This document shows positions 35,346 to 46,275 of a stretch of 64,000 nucleotides of DNA, one piece after another. Source of the DNA: Conus ventricosus (Eukaryota > Mollusca > Gastropoda > Neogastropoda > Conidae); assembly GCA_018398815.1 (NCBI GenBank), contig CM031595.1:134819979-134883978 (forward strand), read 5' to 3'. The translations under genes were made by a program, and so were the position numbers. Below the pieces are notes generated by a model that was not told where the DNA came from, searched no databases, and worked only from the letters and a program-made list of their open reading frames with translations. How positions within the stretch are numbered: the first letter of the stretch is position 1; each line of letters starts with the position of its first letter.

Positions 35346-36113
35346 TTGGACACTTGTGTTTCAGCATTTGCACATGAGTACAGGTGTGCATGTCTGTGAA
35401 TGTGTATGTATATATATATATGTCTGTGTATGCATGGTTATACAAGAGTGCATAAACACACATGAATGTATGCGCATGCTTGCAATTCATGCTAACATCT
35501 GCACACCCAAGTGTGATGGCAATATGTAGGGACATGTGTGTATGGAATGGCAGTTTAGACTCTGAGGATTTACTTTATTTTAAACAGAAACAGCATAGAA
35601 AGAGGTACTGAAAAAAAAAGTGATTTTCAACACCAGTGCAAAGTATGCCACACAGTTATTCAGTCACTAGTTGGTTTCATCGTGTGGAGACTGCAGTTCA
35701 AAATGAAACATATAAGCAAAAATTGTTACCAAGCCACCACAGAAAGGCAAATTACAAAACATACGCCACGCGTTTCGACCTACTGAGTCTTCTTCAGGCA
35801 GGACAAACAACATTCAAAATTATGAAACAATGGACGAATGGTCATTTATTGTTTCCATTGTTTGAAGGACAGGTCAACTGATGTAAACTATGTTTATAAA
35901 TGGATTGCTACATAACATAGACGAAAGTCTCTAAACACTAATAAACAGCCCGGTATCAGCACACAAACGCGTTGCACATGAATGTCTCATTTGATACAGA
36001 TGGTCAAGTCAGTCACGGCCACAAAAAATATACCTCGCAAGATGCAGCATGTGATCTGGCGCTTGTCCTTCCCCAAGTGGTTGGCAGTCATGCTCATCAA
36101 AATATGATGCCAT
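21883..36113 (-). CDS. RNF181: RNF181, RING-H2 E3 ubiquitin-protein ligase (6 exons)
   Basis: Six minus-strand exons: 36113-36034 ([19 protein letters not shown]), 32035-31986, 25832-about 25744, 25235-25120, 24040-23966 and 21942-21883 (stop TGA). The protein, about 150 residues, matches the usual RNF181 length and layout. It has the conserved [10 protein letters not shown] start, a [11 protein letters not shown] segment, a RING-H2 domain split over two exons ([19 protein letters not shown], then [14 protein letters not shown]) and the ending [17 protein letters not shown]181 transfers ubiquitin from an E2 to substrates in the cytoplasm. Exon 2 is 50 bp where 51 are needed to join flanking phases; a base seems missing near GTGCCTTGTGG, changing LLLDTGSVP into the wrong frame before WEMEFDR. 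Everything else is intact, so a sequence error is likelier than decay. Introns hold a Penelope-like element, SINEs and an MRPL20 pseudogene. Confidence 0.9.
23056..23287. repeat. 77-bp tandem repeat, 3 copies
   Basis: Three copies start at 23056, 23133 and 23210 with GTTACTGATCATCACATCA and differ by only a few bases. They lie in RNF181 intron 5. Confidence 0.95.
24286..24316. repeat. T-run to G-run homopolymer junction
   Basis: About 16 T are followed directly by 31 G. A similar junction occurs at 54150-54201. Confidence 0.95.
24355..24519. repeat. Near-perfect palindrome with the recurrent hairpin module in both arms
   Basis: Arms 24355-24435 and 24441-24519 are inverse complements with few mismatches around a 5-bp centre. 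Each arm contains the module CTGAAGAAGACCTAAGAGG followed by TCGAAA (or TCAAAA). The block is flanked by related copies of AACTAAAGCATTAA (24341 on the left; 24607 and 24636 on the right), consistent with insertion plus local duplication. It resembles a head-to-head pair of Penelope-like terminal pieces. Confidence 0.8.
26963..27780 (-). repeat. 818-bp tRNA-headed SINE inserted in Penelope-like element 2
   Basis: On the minus strand it starts with a tRNA-like head (A box TGGTGAAGTGGTTAGCG, B box GGTTCGAATCC at about 27725-27715) and ends in a poly-A of about 20. It is bounded by an 11-bp target-site duplication, TGTTTCAACAA, at 26952-26962 and 27781-27791. Removing it restores continuity of the left arm of element 2. 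An internal A run at about 27441-27450 divides it into a head part of about 330 bp and a second body of about 480 bp, so it may be a composite. Confidence 0.85.
28080..28827 (+). CDS. Penelope-like ORF 3' end with GIY-YIG endonuclease (frameshifted)
   Basis: The first part (28179-28455) reads [19 protein letters not shown] and [19 protein letters not shown], the region before the endonuclease in Penelope-like proteins. The second part (28465-28827) reads [47 protein letters not shown] and [16 protein letters not shown], a GIY-YIG endonuclease whose motif is VYILSC plus LYCGET. The two parts are in different frames; one missing base in the C run at about 28436-28440 (AACCCCGATG) explains it and would restore a conserved NNPRCKTC motif. 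RT motifs upstream are absent, so the copy is 5'-truncated. Confidence 0.75.
28881..28917. repeat. Poly-C tract
   Basis: A 37-bp run of C preceded by a T run, just downstream of the endonuclease stop codon. Confidence 0.95.
28937..28994 (-). mobile_element. Mini-retroposon copy 1 (about 58 bp) with TSD
   Basis: On the minus strand it starts CAGCCCTGATATGGCCC, continues TTTGCGGTCGGCTGGGC and ends in (TTATC)n. It is bounded by a 12-bp direct repeat, CGGCAGCTGGGT, at 28925-28936 and 28995-29006. Same unit as copies 2 and 3. Confidence 0.85.
29424..29647. repeat. 112-bp tandem duplication
   Basis: Two nearly identical units start at 29424 and 29536 with GTTTAGACTGT and include GGCGACTGAGGGTGTCGTCC. 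They lie in the GC-richer non-coding part of Penelope-like element 2. Confidence 0.95.
31640..31870 (-). repeat. Decayed SINE-like fragment
   Basis: The stretch resembles inverted tRNA-headed SINE sequence but is too diverged to place. It is in RNF181 intron 2, just before exon 2. Confidence 0.3.
32180..32238 (-). mobile_element. Mini-retroposon copy 2 (59 bp) with TSD
   Basis: This is the same unit as copy 1, with one transition (GATGTGGCC for GATATGGCC), and ends in (TTATC)n on the minus strand. It is flanked by a 13-bp direct repeat, AATCAAAGACAGA, at 32167-32179 and 32239-32251. It lies in RNF181 intron 1. Confidence 0.9.
33584..34090 (+). pseudogene. MRPL20: MRPL20 processed pseudogene
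   Basis: A single uninterrupted plus-strand frame aligns end to end with mitochondrial ribosomal protein bL20m: [53 protein letters not shown] and [19 protein letters not shown]. Two in-frame stops break it: TGA at 33725-33727 and TAG at 33857-33859. The second lies in about 45 bp of extra sequence between QYSFL and NILREMN. Several conserved arginines read W, Q, C or stop, as expected from CpG decay. There are no introns although vertebrate MRPL20 has several, and an AATAAA (34184) followed by a short A run (34202-34208) marks a retrocopied mRNA end. It sits antisense within RNF181 intron 1. The parent gene is not in this window. Confidence 0.85.
34395..34536 (+). repeat. SINE/LINE 3' tail with (ATT)n
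   Basis: GTAAAGCGCTTAGAGCCCT followed by ATAGGCACTATAAAAAT and (ATT)n is a 3' end shared by many animal SINEs mobilised by L2-like LINEs. The 5' part is unclear. Confidence 0.55.
35059..35349. repeat. Poly-C, (GT)n, (GTGA)n and (GA)n microsatellites
   Basis: A 20-bp C run (35059-35078) is followed by (GT)n from about 35173, a short (GAGT)n block, more (GT)n and (GA)n to about 35340. It lies in RNF181 intron 1. Confidence 0.95.
35762..35815 (-). repeat. Solo hairpin module
   Basis: On the minus strand: GAATGTTGTTTGTCC, then CTGAAGAAGACTCAGTAGG and TCGAAACGCGTGGCGT. The stem GAC..GTC is followed by GAAA and a second stem ACGC..GCGT. It is the same module as at 24.4, 47.6 and 55.7 kb. Confidence 0.6.
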
Positions 36114-36407
36114 ATCTGCAGCCAGGAATGGGGAAAATCCTTCGAAAAAAAGGTTAGAACAAAGGTGATAGAAAATGACAGCAAGTGATCGTGTTTGTAA
36201 CTTTCAGTTCGATGATGTTGCAGAACACAACTTCCGCTGTTAATCTCTAATTAAGTCAATTATCTATAAAGAACGATAACTAGCTTTTAAACAAGAATAA
36301 TAATGGGAGTATAAATTGTATTTAAAATATATCCTTTAAAAATTGGAAATTACTCGAAGAAACCACCCCAGTTCTATTTTTTACGTATGTTAGAGGTTAC
36401 GTGGGTC
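36114..36407. promoter_or_regulatory. Bidirectional promoter interval between RNF181 and BLOC1S2
   Basis: The two start codons point away from each other and are separated by 294 bp, which must hold both 5' UTRs and both promoters. An ACTTCCG motif at 36230-36236 (ETS/GABP-type on the minus strand) is the only motif I would name. There is no TATA box at a convincing place. Confidence 0.6.
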
Positions 36408-39400
36408 ATGATGGCGGAGAAGGCGGAGCTACCAACTGCAGAGACGACTGGTATTTATACTTTATAATTTAAGCTTTTAAGGCAAAATTTAGGCCCAGAT
36501 AGACAACATTCATAGGCATGCTTGTTTTCTCCTTATGTTTGATGAAAACTTTCTGTGACAGTTTTGAAGTCTGTGAAAATAAAGATAATTCTGATCACGA
36601 GGTTTGCTTGCCACCTGCACTCCAGTCACCGTCAGTGATTATTTTGTGTTTGTTTACATGCGACAATGCATCCATGCTTAAAAAAAACCTTGCTGTCAGA
36701 GAAGAACTGAGCAAATATATCTGGAAACTTAAAGACGCAAAAACAAGCTACAATATATCCTGGAAAATCATAAAAAGAGCATCACCATACAGCAATGTTT
36801 CAAAAAGGTGCAACCTATGTTTAACTGAAAAATGGTTAATACTATGCAAACCACACTTAGCAACTTTAAACACCAAAACAGAAATAGTAAACAACTGCAG
36901 GCATAAATGGAAATCGTTGTTAGTGAACACACTCAAAACAAAAACCTGAAAGCCACCCAAAAAACACGTGCAGCCAACCCGCACTTAGTAGTAGTAGGCC
37001 TAGTAGTAGTAGTGTAGGGACGTAATCAATACATAGGCCGTTAAGCCTTTCAGTGTCCCCTCGTGTTATTATACTTTTATGACAGGGTTGAAAATGCATG
37101 CAATATAAATTTTCCTTCTTATTCATCAAAGTTTCTAAACTGTACTTTAAATTTCAAGTCTTCATCCAGCAAATTCTTAAAAACATTAGTATTTTTAGCA
37201 AATTTAAGTGCAGTTGGCAAACTGTTCCAGTTAGCAATAACTCTGTTACTGAACTTGAATCTCCCCATATTAGTATGAAACTGCTTAACAAATATTTTGC
37301 CTTCCGAATTTCTTGTTCTATCTGTTTTAACAGCCTCAAAAAAATAGTCCCACTGTATGTCCGTTTGCTGGTGAAATATTTTGAACACTTCAATCAAATC
37401 CCCTCTAATACGTCTACCTTTTAAAGAGTGCAAATTTAAGTAATTTAATCTATTTGTATAAGACATGTTTGTACATTCTTGCAAGATTTTAGTAGCTCTT
37501 CTCTGTACTCTTTCGATTGCTATTGACTGTCTTTTCAAGTGTGGGTACCAGATTATATTGCCATATTCAAGATGCGGTCTAACCATAGCTTTATATAACT
37601 TTAAAAACGTTTCTTTATTTAGGTAAATAAAAGTTCTTTTTATTAATCCAATCATTTGGTTTGCTTTATTTATACACTTTTGAATGTGAGTATCAAAAAG
37701 TAAATCTTTATCAAAGATTACACCCAGATCCTTTTCTTCCTCACATTTCTGTACCAGCCTATTTCCACCATCTATTTTCATGTTGTATTCATGTTCTGGA
37801 TTGTTTTTGCCAACATGCAAAACTTTACATTTTTCAACATTAAAATATAGATTCCACTTGTCTGACCAGTTTTGGAGGCAAACAACGTGCAAACAACCGC
37901 AAACGGGAGCCCACACGCTATATAACATCGGCGGTGGGCGGGCAGAGAACATCCTGATGACAGCGCAACACGCTTGAAACAAATTTGTAGATAGTTTTAA
38001 GATTCCTCTTTTAACTTGTTTTATCTAATGTTGCTCCCCAAGGGGTTGAGCACTTAAAAAATTGTTTTAGGCATTTTAAATATACTGATCTATATATATA
38101 TATATATATATATTGTGCAGAACATTTCAACACACTTGTGAACAGAGGGTCAGCCATATCACTTAACAGAGGTGACTGCAGCAGGTTGAAGTAATACTAT
38201 TAGTTTACAGTTAGTAGTACTGGTGAAGGAATCACTTGTAGTACAGTACTCAGTAGCAGACCTACCCTCCAGTGACGAGATTGAGAAGAAGAAAAAGCCA
38301 AGTCAACATTGAAAAAGCATGCAAGCAGACTGCAGATGGCAAAGCAATGCCATTTTTGCTACATTTACAAAAATGGACGAGAAGCTCACTTGGAGGGATT
38401 GACAACCTTCATACAGATCATCTGGGAAAATGGAGAGGTATTGCAAGACTTCAAAGATTTCTCCATTGTGCCAGTCTGCAAGAGGAAAGAAGAGAAAACG
38501 TGAAATCATCATGGGTTCTCCCTCTTCGATATCAGAGGGAAACTGCTTGCCAAAGTCATCCACAACAGAACTATCACCCTCATCAGTGACACAATTGTCC
38601 CAGAGTCTTCCCATTGTGTTCAGCCCTGATGTGGCCCTTTGCGGTCGGCTGGGCTATAAGCAACATTATCTTATCTTATCCCATTGTGTTGTGTTGTGTT
38701 TAATGTCGGATTTGTTAGTAGTGTCAGAGTTACCACTCTCTGTGTGCATTGATACAATAGCCTGAAACAGAAACGTACTGATCACTACCAATGATAAAAG
38801 TAATGTACAGTACATGACTGAATATTGTGTGATCATACACACACAGTCCTGTGCATATATACAAGCACACACACAGACACACAGGCACAAACATGCAACA
38901 CTCACACTCTCTCTTTCTTTTCAGTGCATGCATGTCTTATTGATAAAACATTGCAGTGGCGCATGCACTTCTTCAGATACACATTCTTCTCTTTTTTATC
39001 AATTTGAAGACGCTGTCTGAGGTTTGCTGTTTGTTTTCCCAGATGGCTTGTCTCGTAAAGGACACATCTCTTTGTAGGTCATGATAGAATGCATTAAAAC
39101 TTAATTTTGTTTGTAAATATGAGAGATATTTGATAATTTTGGAAATCCTTGTGAATATAGACAAAAGAATATAAAAAAAGCATAACTGTGTATCATTATC
39201 ATTATATATCAGTTCATTATATTGTGAACTTTTTTTTTCTAACAAATTAGCTTCACTTTGTCAGAATGCATAATGATTCAGTAATTGCAATGGCTAGGAG
39301 TAAAAACAATATTGAGTCCCTGAAATATTGTGTGATAATTAGTCTTCTCATTTATACCAATTTAATCCATGTATTCAGATATTAGCATGTTGAGTTCCCT

Positions 39401-39803
39401 TTAGGCACAGAATCAATTTGTATGTTGGACAAAAGATTTGGCCACTTTGTAAGGAAGTTGTTCAAAATGGTATTGCCTTTTGTTGACACGATACACGATA
39501 CGCGATATTTTATTTGTCCTCATAGAATACAAAGAAAATTTGTTTGTGGTGCCATTATCAAAATTCACATATTACAAGAAGTTATAAGCAAGTATATCAT
39601 TAAAAATATTCCACTCTTTGCACTGTGCTCAGTCATTCCTTGTCAATTCATTTATCCATCTTGTGTCAGTCTGCACATATATATAAATATTAACAAATGC
39701 ACGCACACATCCTACCACCCCTCCCCCACCCCCCAGATACACACACACACCACACCAATACAGAATCACATGCACACACCCTGCCAAAACAGTGTCATAC
39801 ACA

Positions 39804-39863
<60 letters not shown>

Positions 39864-40369
39864 CACATCACCACCGCAAACCACCATCACATATATGCAA
39901 TATTATCACAACACTTAAATAAACACTCCAACTGTAAAACAGAACGCTCCAAGATAAGCTCAAGTTAAAGTGTAAAAAAAGAAAACAAAAACAATAGCAC
40001 AATTCAAAAGATCAATAATATTGCAAAATGTATAATTACGTAAACTGTAAAACAACCTGCAGAGTTAAATACAAATCAGGAATAAAATATTTACTGCTAA
40101 GTTAGATGTTTGAAGTAGGGTGAGAGAGAGAGAGAGAGACCGAAGGGAGATAATTCATAGGGGTGTGAAAATTGAAAACACACTTGTATGAACATTTTAA
40201 CTATAAAAACATTTCATTCTCTATTAAACCAAGTACGGAATAAAAGAGCACAAAATTTCAATGCCAAGAAATTATATCACAACAAAAAGTATGATTGTTT
40301 AAACAGTAAAATAATACAATCAAGTAAAGATATTTGTAGTAAAAATGGCTTGGATTGGGGGGTGGGTCC

Positions 40370-40436
<67 letters not shown>

Positions 40437-40439
40437 CTA

Positions 40440-40484
<45 letters not shown>

Positions 40485-41981
40485 AACAAGTTAAAAGAGG
40501 AATCTTAAAACTATCTACAAATTTGTTTCAAGCGTGTGCTGCTGCGCTGTCATCAGGATGGTTTTTGGTTTGCCCACCGCCGATGTTATATAGCGTGTGG
40601 GCTCCCGTTTGCGGTTGTTTGCACGTGCGGGTTGGGTGCACGTGTTTTTTGGGGCTTTCAGGTTTTTGTTTTGGGTGTGTTCACTAACCAACAATCCAAG
40701 AACCATCGAAAATAAGAAGAAAGAACTATGCAAAATCTTCCAAAACCACAACTTAAAGATTACCATTGAAGCAAACAAAAAGGTAGTGAACTACTTAGAC
40801 ATAACACTGGATCTCAACAATCACATATATAAACCATACAAGAAACCCAACGATACACCTCTTTATGTACACACCAAAAGTAACCATCCACCATCTATAT
40901 TAAAGACCATACCCCATGGCATAAACAAGAGACTATCAAACCTGTCATGCAGTGAGAGAGTGTTCAACAATGCAGCAGTAGAATACCAGGAGGCACTACA
41001 AACAAGTGGATGCAGTTACAAATTACAATACAACCCAGACAACAACACAAATAAAAGCAAGAAAAATAGGAAAAGAAAAATCATATGGTATAACCCCCCA
41101 TACGACGGGAAACTCAAAACAAACATAGGGAAAGAATTCTTCAAAATCCTAACAACTTCATTTCCAAAAGAACACAAACTGTCCAAAATATTTAACAAAA
41201 ACACTGTCAAACTTTCGTACTCATGTATGCCCAACCTCAAAAACCTAATTGACGCATCCAACAAAATGAAAATCAACACAGCAAAGAAGGGTGAAGAAAG
41301 GAAATCTTGCAATTGCACCAGAAAGGAGCAGTGCCCACTAAACAATAAATGTCTTCACAACAACATTGTATACCAGGCTACTGTGACATCAGAAAATGAA
41401 AAAGAAACATACATAGGGATCACTGAAAACCACTTCAAAACCAAATATGCAAACCACAAACAGTCATTTAATAAAGAAAAATGTAAAAACCAAACAGAAC
41501 TGAGCAAATATATCTGGAAACTTAAAGACGCAAAAACAAGCTACAATATATCCTGGAAAATCATAAAAAGAGCATCACCATACAGCAATGTTTCAAAAAG
41601 GTGCAACCTATGTTTAACTGAAAAATGGTTAATACTATGCAAACCACACTTAGCAACTTTAAACACCAAAACAGAAATAGTAAACAACTGCAGGCATAAA
41701 TGGAAATCGTTGTTAGTGAACCACCCAAAACAAAAACCTGAAAGCCCCCAAAAAACACGTGCACCCAACCCGCACGTGCAAACAACCGCAAACGGGAGCC
41801 CACACGCTATATAACATCGGCGGTGGGCAAACCAAAAACCATCCTGATGACAGCGCAGCAGCACGCTTGAAACAAATTTGTAGATAGTTTTAAGATTCCT
41901 CTTTTAACTTGTTCTAACTAATGTTGCTCCCCAAGGGGTTGAGCACTTAAAAAATTGTTTTAGACATTTTAAATATACTGA

Positions 41982-42027
<46 letters not shown>

Positions 42028-43813
42028 ATATATATATACATACAGTCGTAGAGAGTGTGCCCAACTCGGACTCGTTGTGTTCTCTGAGTCAGAAAACTGA
42101 AGATCCAACTGATGAGGACTGGGTTGACATTGAAGCGGAGAAGCTTGGTGACAAGGAGATGTGGTTGGATTGTGTTAAAAGCACTACTGAAGTCGATGAA
42201 GAGGACCCTTGCGTATGAAGTAGGCTTCTCGAGGTGAGTGTAGACACTGTGGAGGAGAGTGAGGATGGCATCTTCAGCACTCCGGTTGCGGGAATAAGGA
42301 AACTGAAGAGGATCTGATGCTCCTCTGTCTCCAACCTCTGCAGGCGAAGGATGATCTTCTCAGCGCACTTAAAGGGGACAGAAGTGAGCGCTACTGGCCT
42401 GTAGTTGTTCATGGTGACTGGAGAACGTTTCTTGGCGACAGGCACAATAGTTGATGATTTCCAGATGGCTGGGATGGAGCCCTCGTCAATGGACCTCTGG
42501 AAGAGCTCACAGTAGAGCAGAGCTAGAGCGTCACGGCATTCCCGCAGCAGCCTACCAGTGATGTTGTCAGGGCCTGCAGCACTGCACACTTTGACCTTCT
42601 TGAAGGATGTCCTGACTTCATTGACCGAGATGGTGATTGGATGCGCAGTTCGACTTGCCACCTCCTGCATGGCACACTGCTGCTCTTCACTGAAGTCCTA
42701 ACGGTCAAACCTGGCATAGAAGGTGTTCAGCTCTCTGGCCAGCTTGGCTTCATCACACTGGTCTGGAGAGGGACTTTCTGTTGCTTGTGGCCGGTAATTG
42801 TCCCGATGTCTCCAGTACTGCCTGGCATTGCCCTCCTGGAAGTTGGACTCCACCCTGGATGTGAAGAGGTGTTTGTCGTCCCTGATCTGTCTCTGGAGCT
42901 GCTTTTGGACTGCCTTTTCCTCATCCCTGTCACCTCTCAGGAATGCGTCTCTCTTCATGTGCAAGATTTTCTTCATACCCGGGGTCACCCAGGGCTTGTT
43001 GTTGGGGTAAATCTTGCATGACTTGGTCTCGAGGACAGTGTCTTCACAGAAGGAGATGTAGGATGAGATGGCGTCGGCAGTCACGTTGATGCTTTGATTA
43101 ATTGCTGTGTGGTTTGACTGGAGTAGGCCTTAAGTGCTGAAGAAGCAGACCTGGTTCGCTGCCCTGTAATACTGATTCCATGCAATTTGTATCTCTTCCC
43201 TTCCACTGTCACTCTCTCCACCTCTCTGGCTTCTATCATTCTGATTATCAGGATGTTTTTCTGGTGGCATTTTTATTGCAATTTATTTTTTGTTTTGTTA
43301 TGGCCTGTTGTGGTAGGACTGTCTTTCGTCTTACATCCCTCCCTTATAAATCTCTCTCTGGTTAGCTGATTTTCTTTTTGTTTTTCTCTCGATACAGTGC
43401 TTATGCTTTTTCTTTCTTTCTTCTTCTTCTTCTTCTGCTCTCTCTCTCAGATTTTTTTCTCAATAATAAATTTATAGAGCACATTATTTGAACTCCAAGC
43501 AAAAACCACAAAACAGCAACGACTGCAGAATACCAGTCTGAGAGAGGCTGTGTAAAGAAAATTTGAAATATCTTTTCTGTTGATTTATTTGTACTGGGAA
43601 TATAGCATTATGATTCTCATTGGCTGCTCATACTGTTACAGATGTGGAGGAGTCTGAAGAAGCCACAGAACCCCACCAACCGATGTGGTCGACTTGTGTC
43701 ATGAAACCTTCCAGAAAACAGCAGAGTACTTACGAGGAGAACTGGAAGGTATTTTGTGCTAGATTGTCATGTCAAATCAAGTCAGAATTGAGAGTTACAT
43801 ATGTTTTGTGATT

Positions 43814-43864
<51 letters not shown>

Positions 43865-44323
43865 ACACAATACTTGTAAATGTGCAAATAAATGTATGTG
43901 CATATGCAGAAATATCCATATGCTTCTAATTTTTCATTTGTTCCCTGTTGCAATAGCTAGTAGTCAAAGTGTTATGTATTGAAAATGAGAAATAATGTGT
44001 GGGAGAGAGAGAGAGAGAGGTTTGCTTTTCTTCTCCAGTTACTGTACCGTCCTCTTTGAACATCTCCTACCCCTTCATCTCATCCTTCCAATGCAAGTCA
44101 TAACTTACCTTATTTTTATTTTGTTTTGCAGGAACGATTGAAGACTACAAATTGTTGGAGAAAATGAATAAAGTCACCATCTGCAAATACTCAGAAATGA
44201 AGCATATTGCTTTAAGCATTGGGAGTGCTCTTCAGGATTTGAATGAAAAATGTAATATACTGCTCCGTTTGTATATTTTCTTCTTTCACCATTTTTTGGT
44301 GTTCCTGTCTCATGTGCTTTTGC

Positions 44324-44381
<58 letters not shown>

Positions 44382-44589
44382 GAAGTGTATTCTGAAAACA
44401 AACAAAAATACGTATGGTCAGGAAAATTTGTAATTTCCATGTTCACTAAAGTTTTGATCATAATGAACTCGGATTTGTAACTGTAATAAATAGAGAAAAA
44501 GAAATTTTGATTTTGAACAAACATTTTAGTTTTCAAGTTCGGTGAATGTGTTTGAAAAAGGAAAGGAAGATTTGAAAAAGGAAAGAAAG

Positions 44590-44660
<71 letters not shown>

Positions 44661-46236
44661 CATACACACACACACACACACACACATACACACACACACA
44701 GGAAACAATGACAACCCCCCCCAACATCTAAGTTGTTGGGAAATGATCAGAGCATGCAAAATCTCGCAAAATACATAAATGTTTTCACATACACGTACTT
44801 ACATGCATGCATGCACACAGAATAAGTAATTATCTGATTAGTTGAAGCTTAATGGTCATGTAAATGTTTATATAATTTTATCATGAATTTGTTTTGTTTG
44901 TGCGTTTCTTTTTTTGGTACCACTTTTAGATCCTCTTAGAATATTCTGTCTGCCAAGATCAGGTTTTATCTAGGTCGGTTGGTTGGTTGATATGCAAAAG
45001 CTAATGAACAGATTGTTATGAAACATGATGGAAAGATTGAATGTGGCTCAAGGGTAAAACCATTGAATTTTGGTGGAGATCCAGAGTAAAAGCCAAATCC
45101 ACGATTTTTTAAATTTTATTAACTTTTATCAATGTTCTTAGACCAAGCACTGTACATACTTTGCCTAAATTTCTCAAGAAGTAATGCTATGATCTTTGTG
45201 AAAAAAGATGAGATGTGTGACGAGTATTGTATCGACTAAAATCTAAGAGCATGTAAAATTCAAAGAGGCTGTGGATTACAACTCTGACTGACTAAGCAAA
45301 ATAACATTCATAGAGTAGGGTGGGGATAAACTAGGAGGAATAGGGGTGGAGGGATGCTTAGAGATGTTTAAGTAATCTTTATGTTTTGATTTTTTTAAAA
45401 AGAAAAAAGAAACAACTTGCTGGTAGTTCTCTTGTATATATTTGTTTTAATGTAGTGTGCGTATGTATCAGCAGGTCCTTGTGATAAGTTTTCACCCTTT
45501 TTATGTATTATTTTCGCATGATAGACAAAAGTCTACAACCTTACCTCGACCAGATTGATGTGGTGGAGGAGAGTGTTTCAGCCTTGAACAGGCTGCCTAC
45601 AATCTGGATCATTATTCCAAAAGACTAGGTGAGAGTGTTAGATGGATCGATTGAATGGGTTGATTTTATGAGGCAGTGTTATTTGGAAATTTAATGCGTA
45701 GCATCTTCGTTAAGAACATGATCATTAAAAAAATTGCTGTTAATATGCCTCTTAGTAAGATTTTTTTTTTCATGTTATCTTTGTTAAGAACATGATCATT
45801 GAACAAATCCAGTTAACATGCCCTTAATAAGATTTTGTTTCATGTTCTGTATCTCTCAATATTGTGTCTTTCTTGAAGTGTTCTCTGTTGTAATGTGATT
45901 TTGTTGTAGTTTTTCAACAGAGTTTGGTGAAAAAAAAGATATGGAAATCTGTATCCTGCACTTGTGTAAATGTTTCCTGTCTGTTTAGTGAACAGTGGTT
46001 TCTTGCTAGTCAAATAGCGTACTACTAGGAGATGCATGGTCAGCATTTCTTTAGAAATCGTGAACTATTTTGATCCTTACCATGTAGCACTTGTGCTCAT
46101 TTCTATGAATGCATTTGATTTTGATGAATTTGGGTTCTCATTTAAGCTCCAACTTTACCAAGTGACCTTGAATAGAATATATACAATCTGTCAAAATTTG
46201 TTTATCATGAGGAAGGTCACAAGATTTAAAAGAAAC

Positions 46237-46275
<39 letters not shown>

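Larger units (their letters stand above)
40480..41985 (+). mobile_element. Penelope-like element 1, truncated copy with inverted termini
   Basis: Arms 40480-40695 and 41709-41918 are inverse complements with few differences. They cover the last codons of the ORF plus the 3' UTR. A further 65 bp (containing CTCCCCAAGGGGTTGAGCA) follows the right arm before the (AT)n tract. Between the arms lies the 3' half of a Penelope-like ORF. The RT palm is missing, so the copy is 5'-truncated and was joined to an inverted piece of its own 3' end, a known arrangement for this class. Confidence 0.85.

Noticed and set aside
40694..41814. GIY-YIG domain as a host or homing endonuclease
   Set aside because: It is preceded by a Penelope-like RT thumb and the typical Cys motif and flanked by inverted termini, so it belongs to a Penelope-like retroelement.
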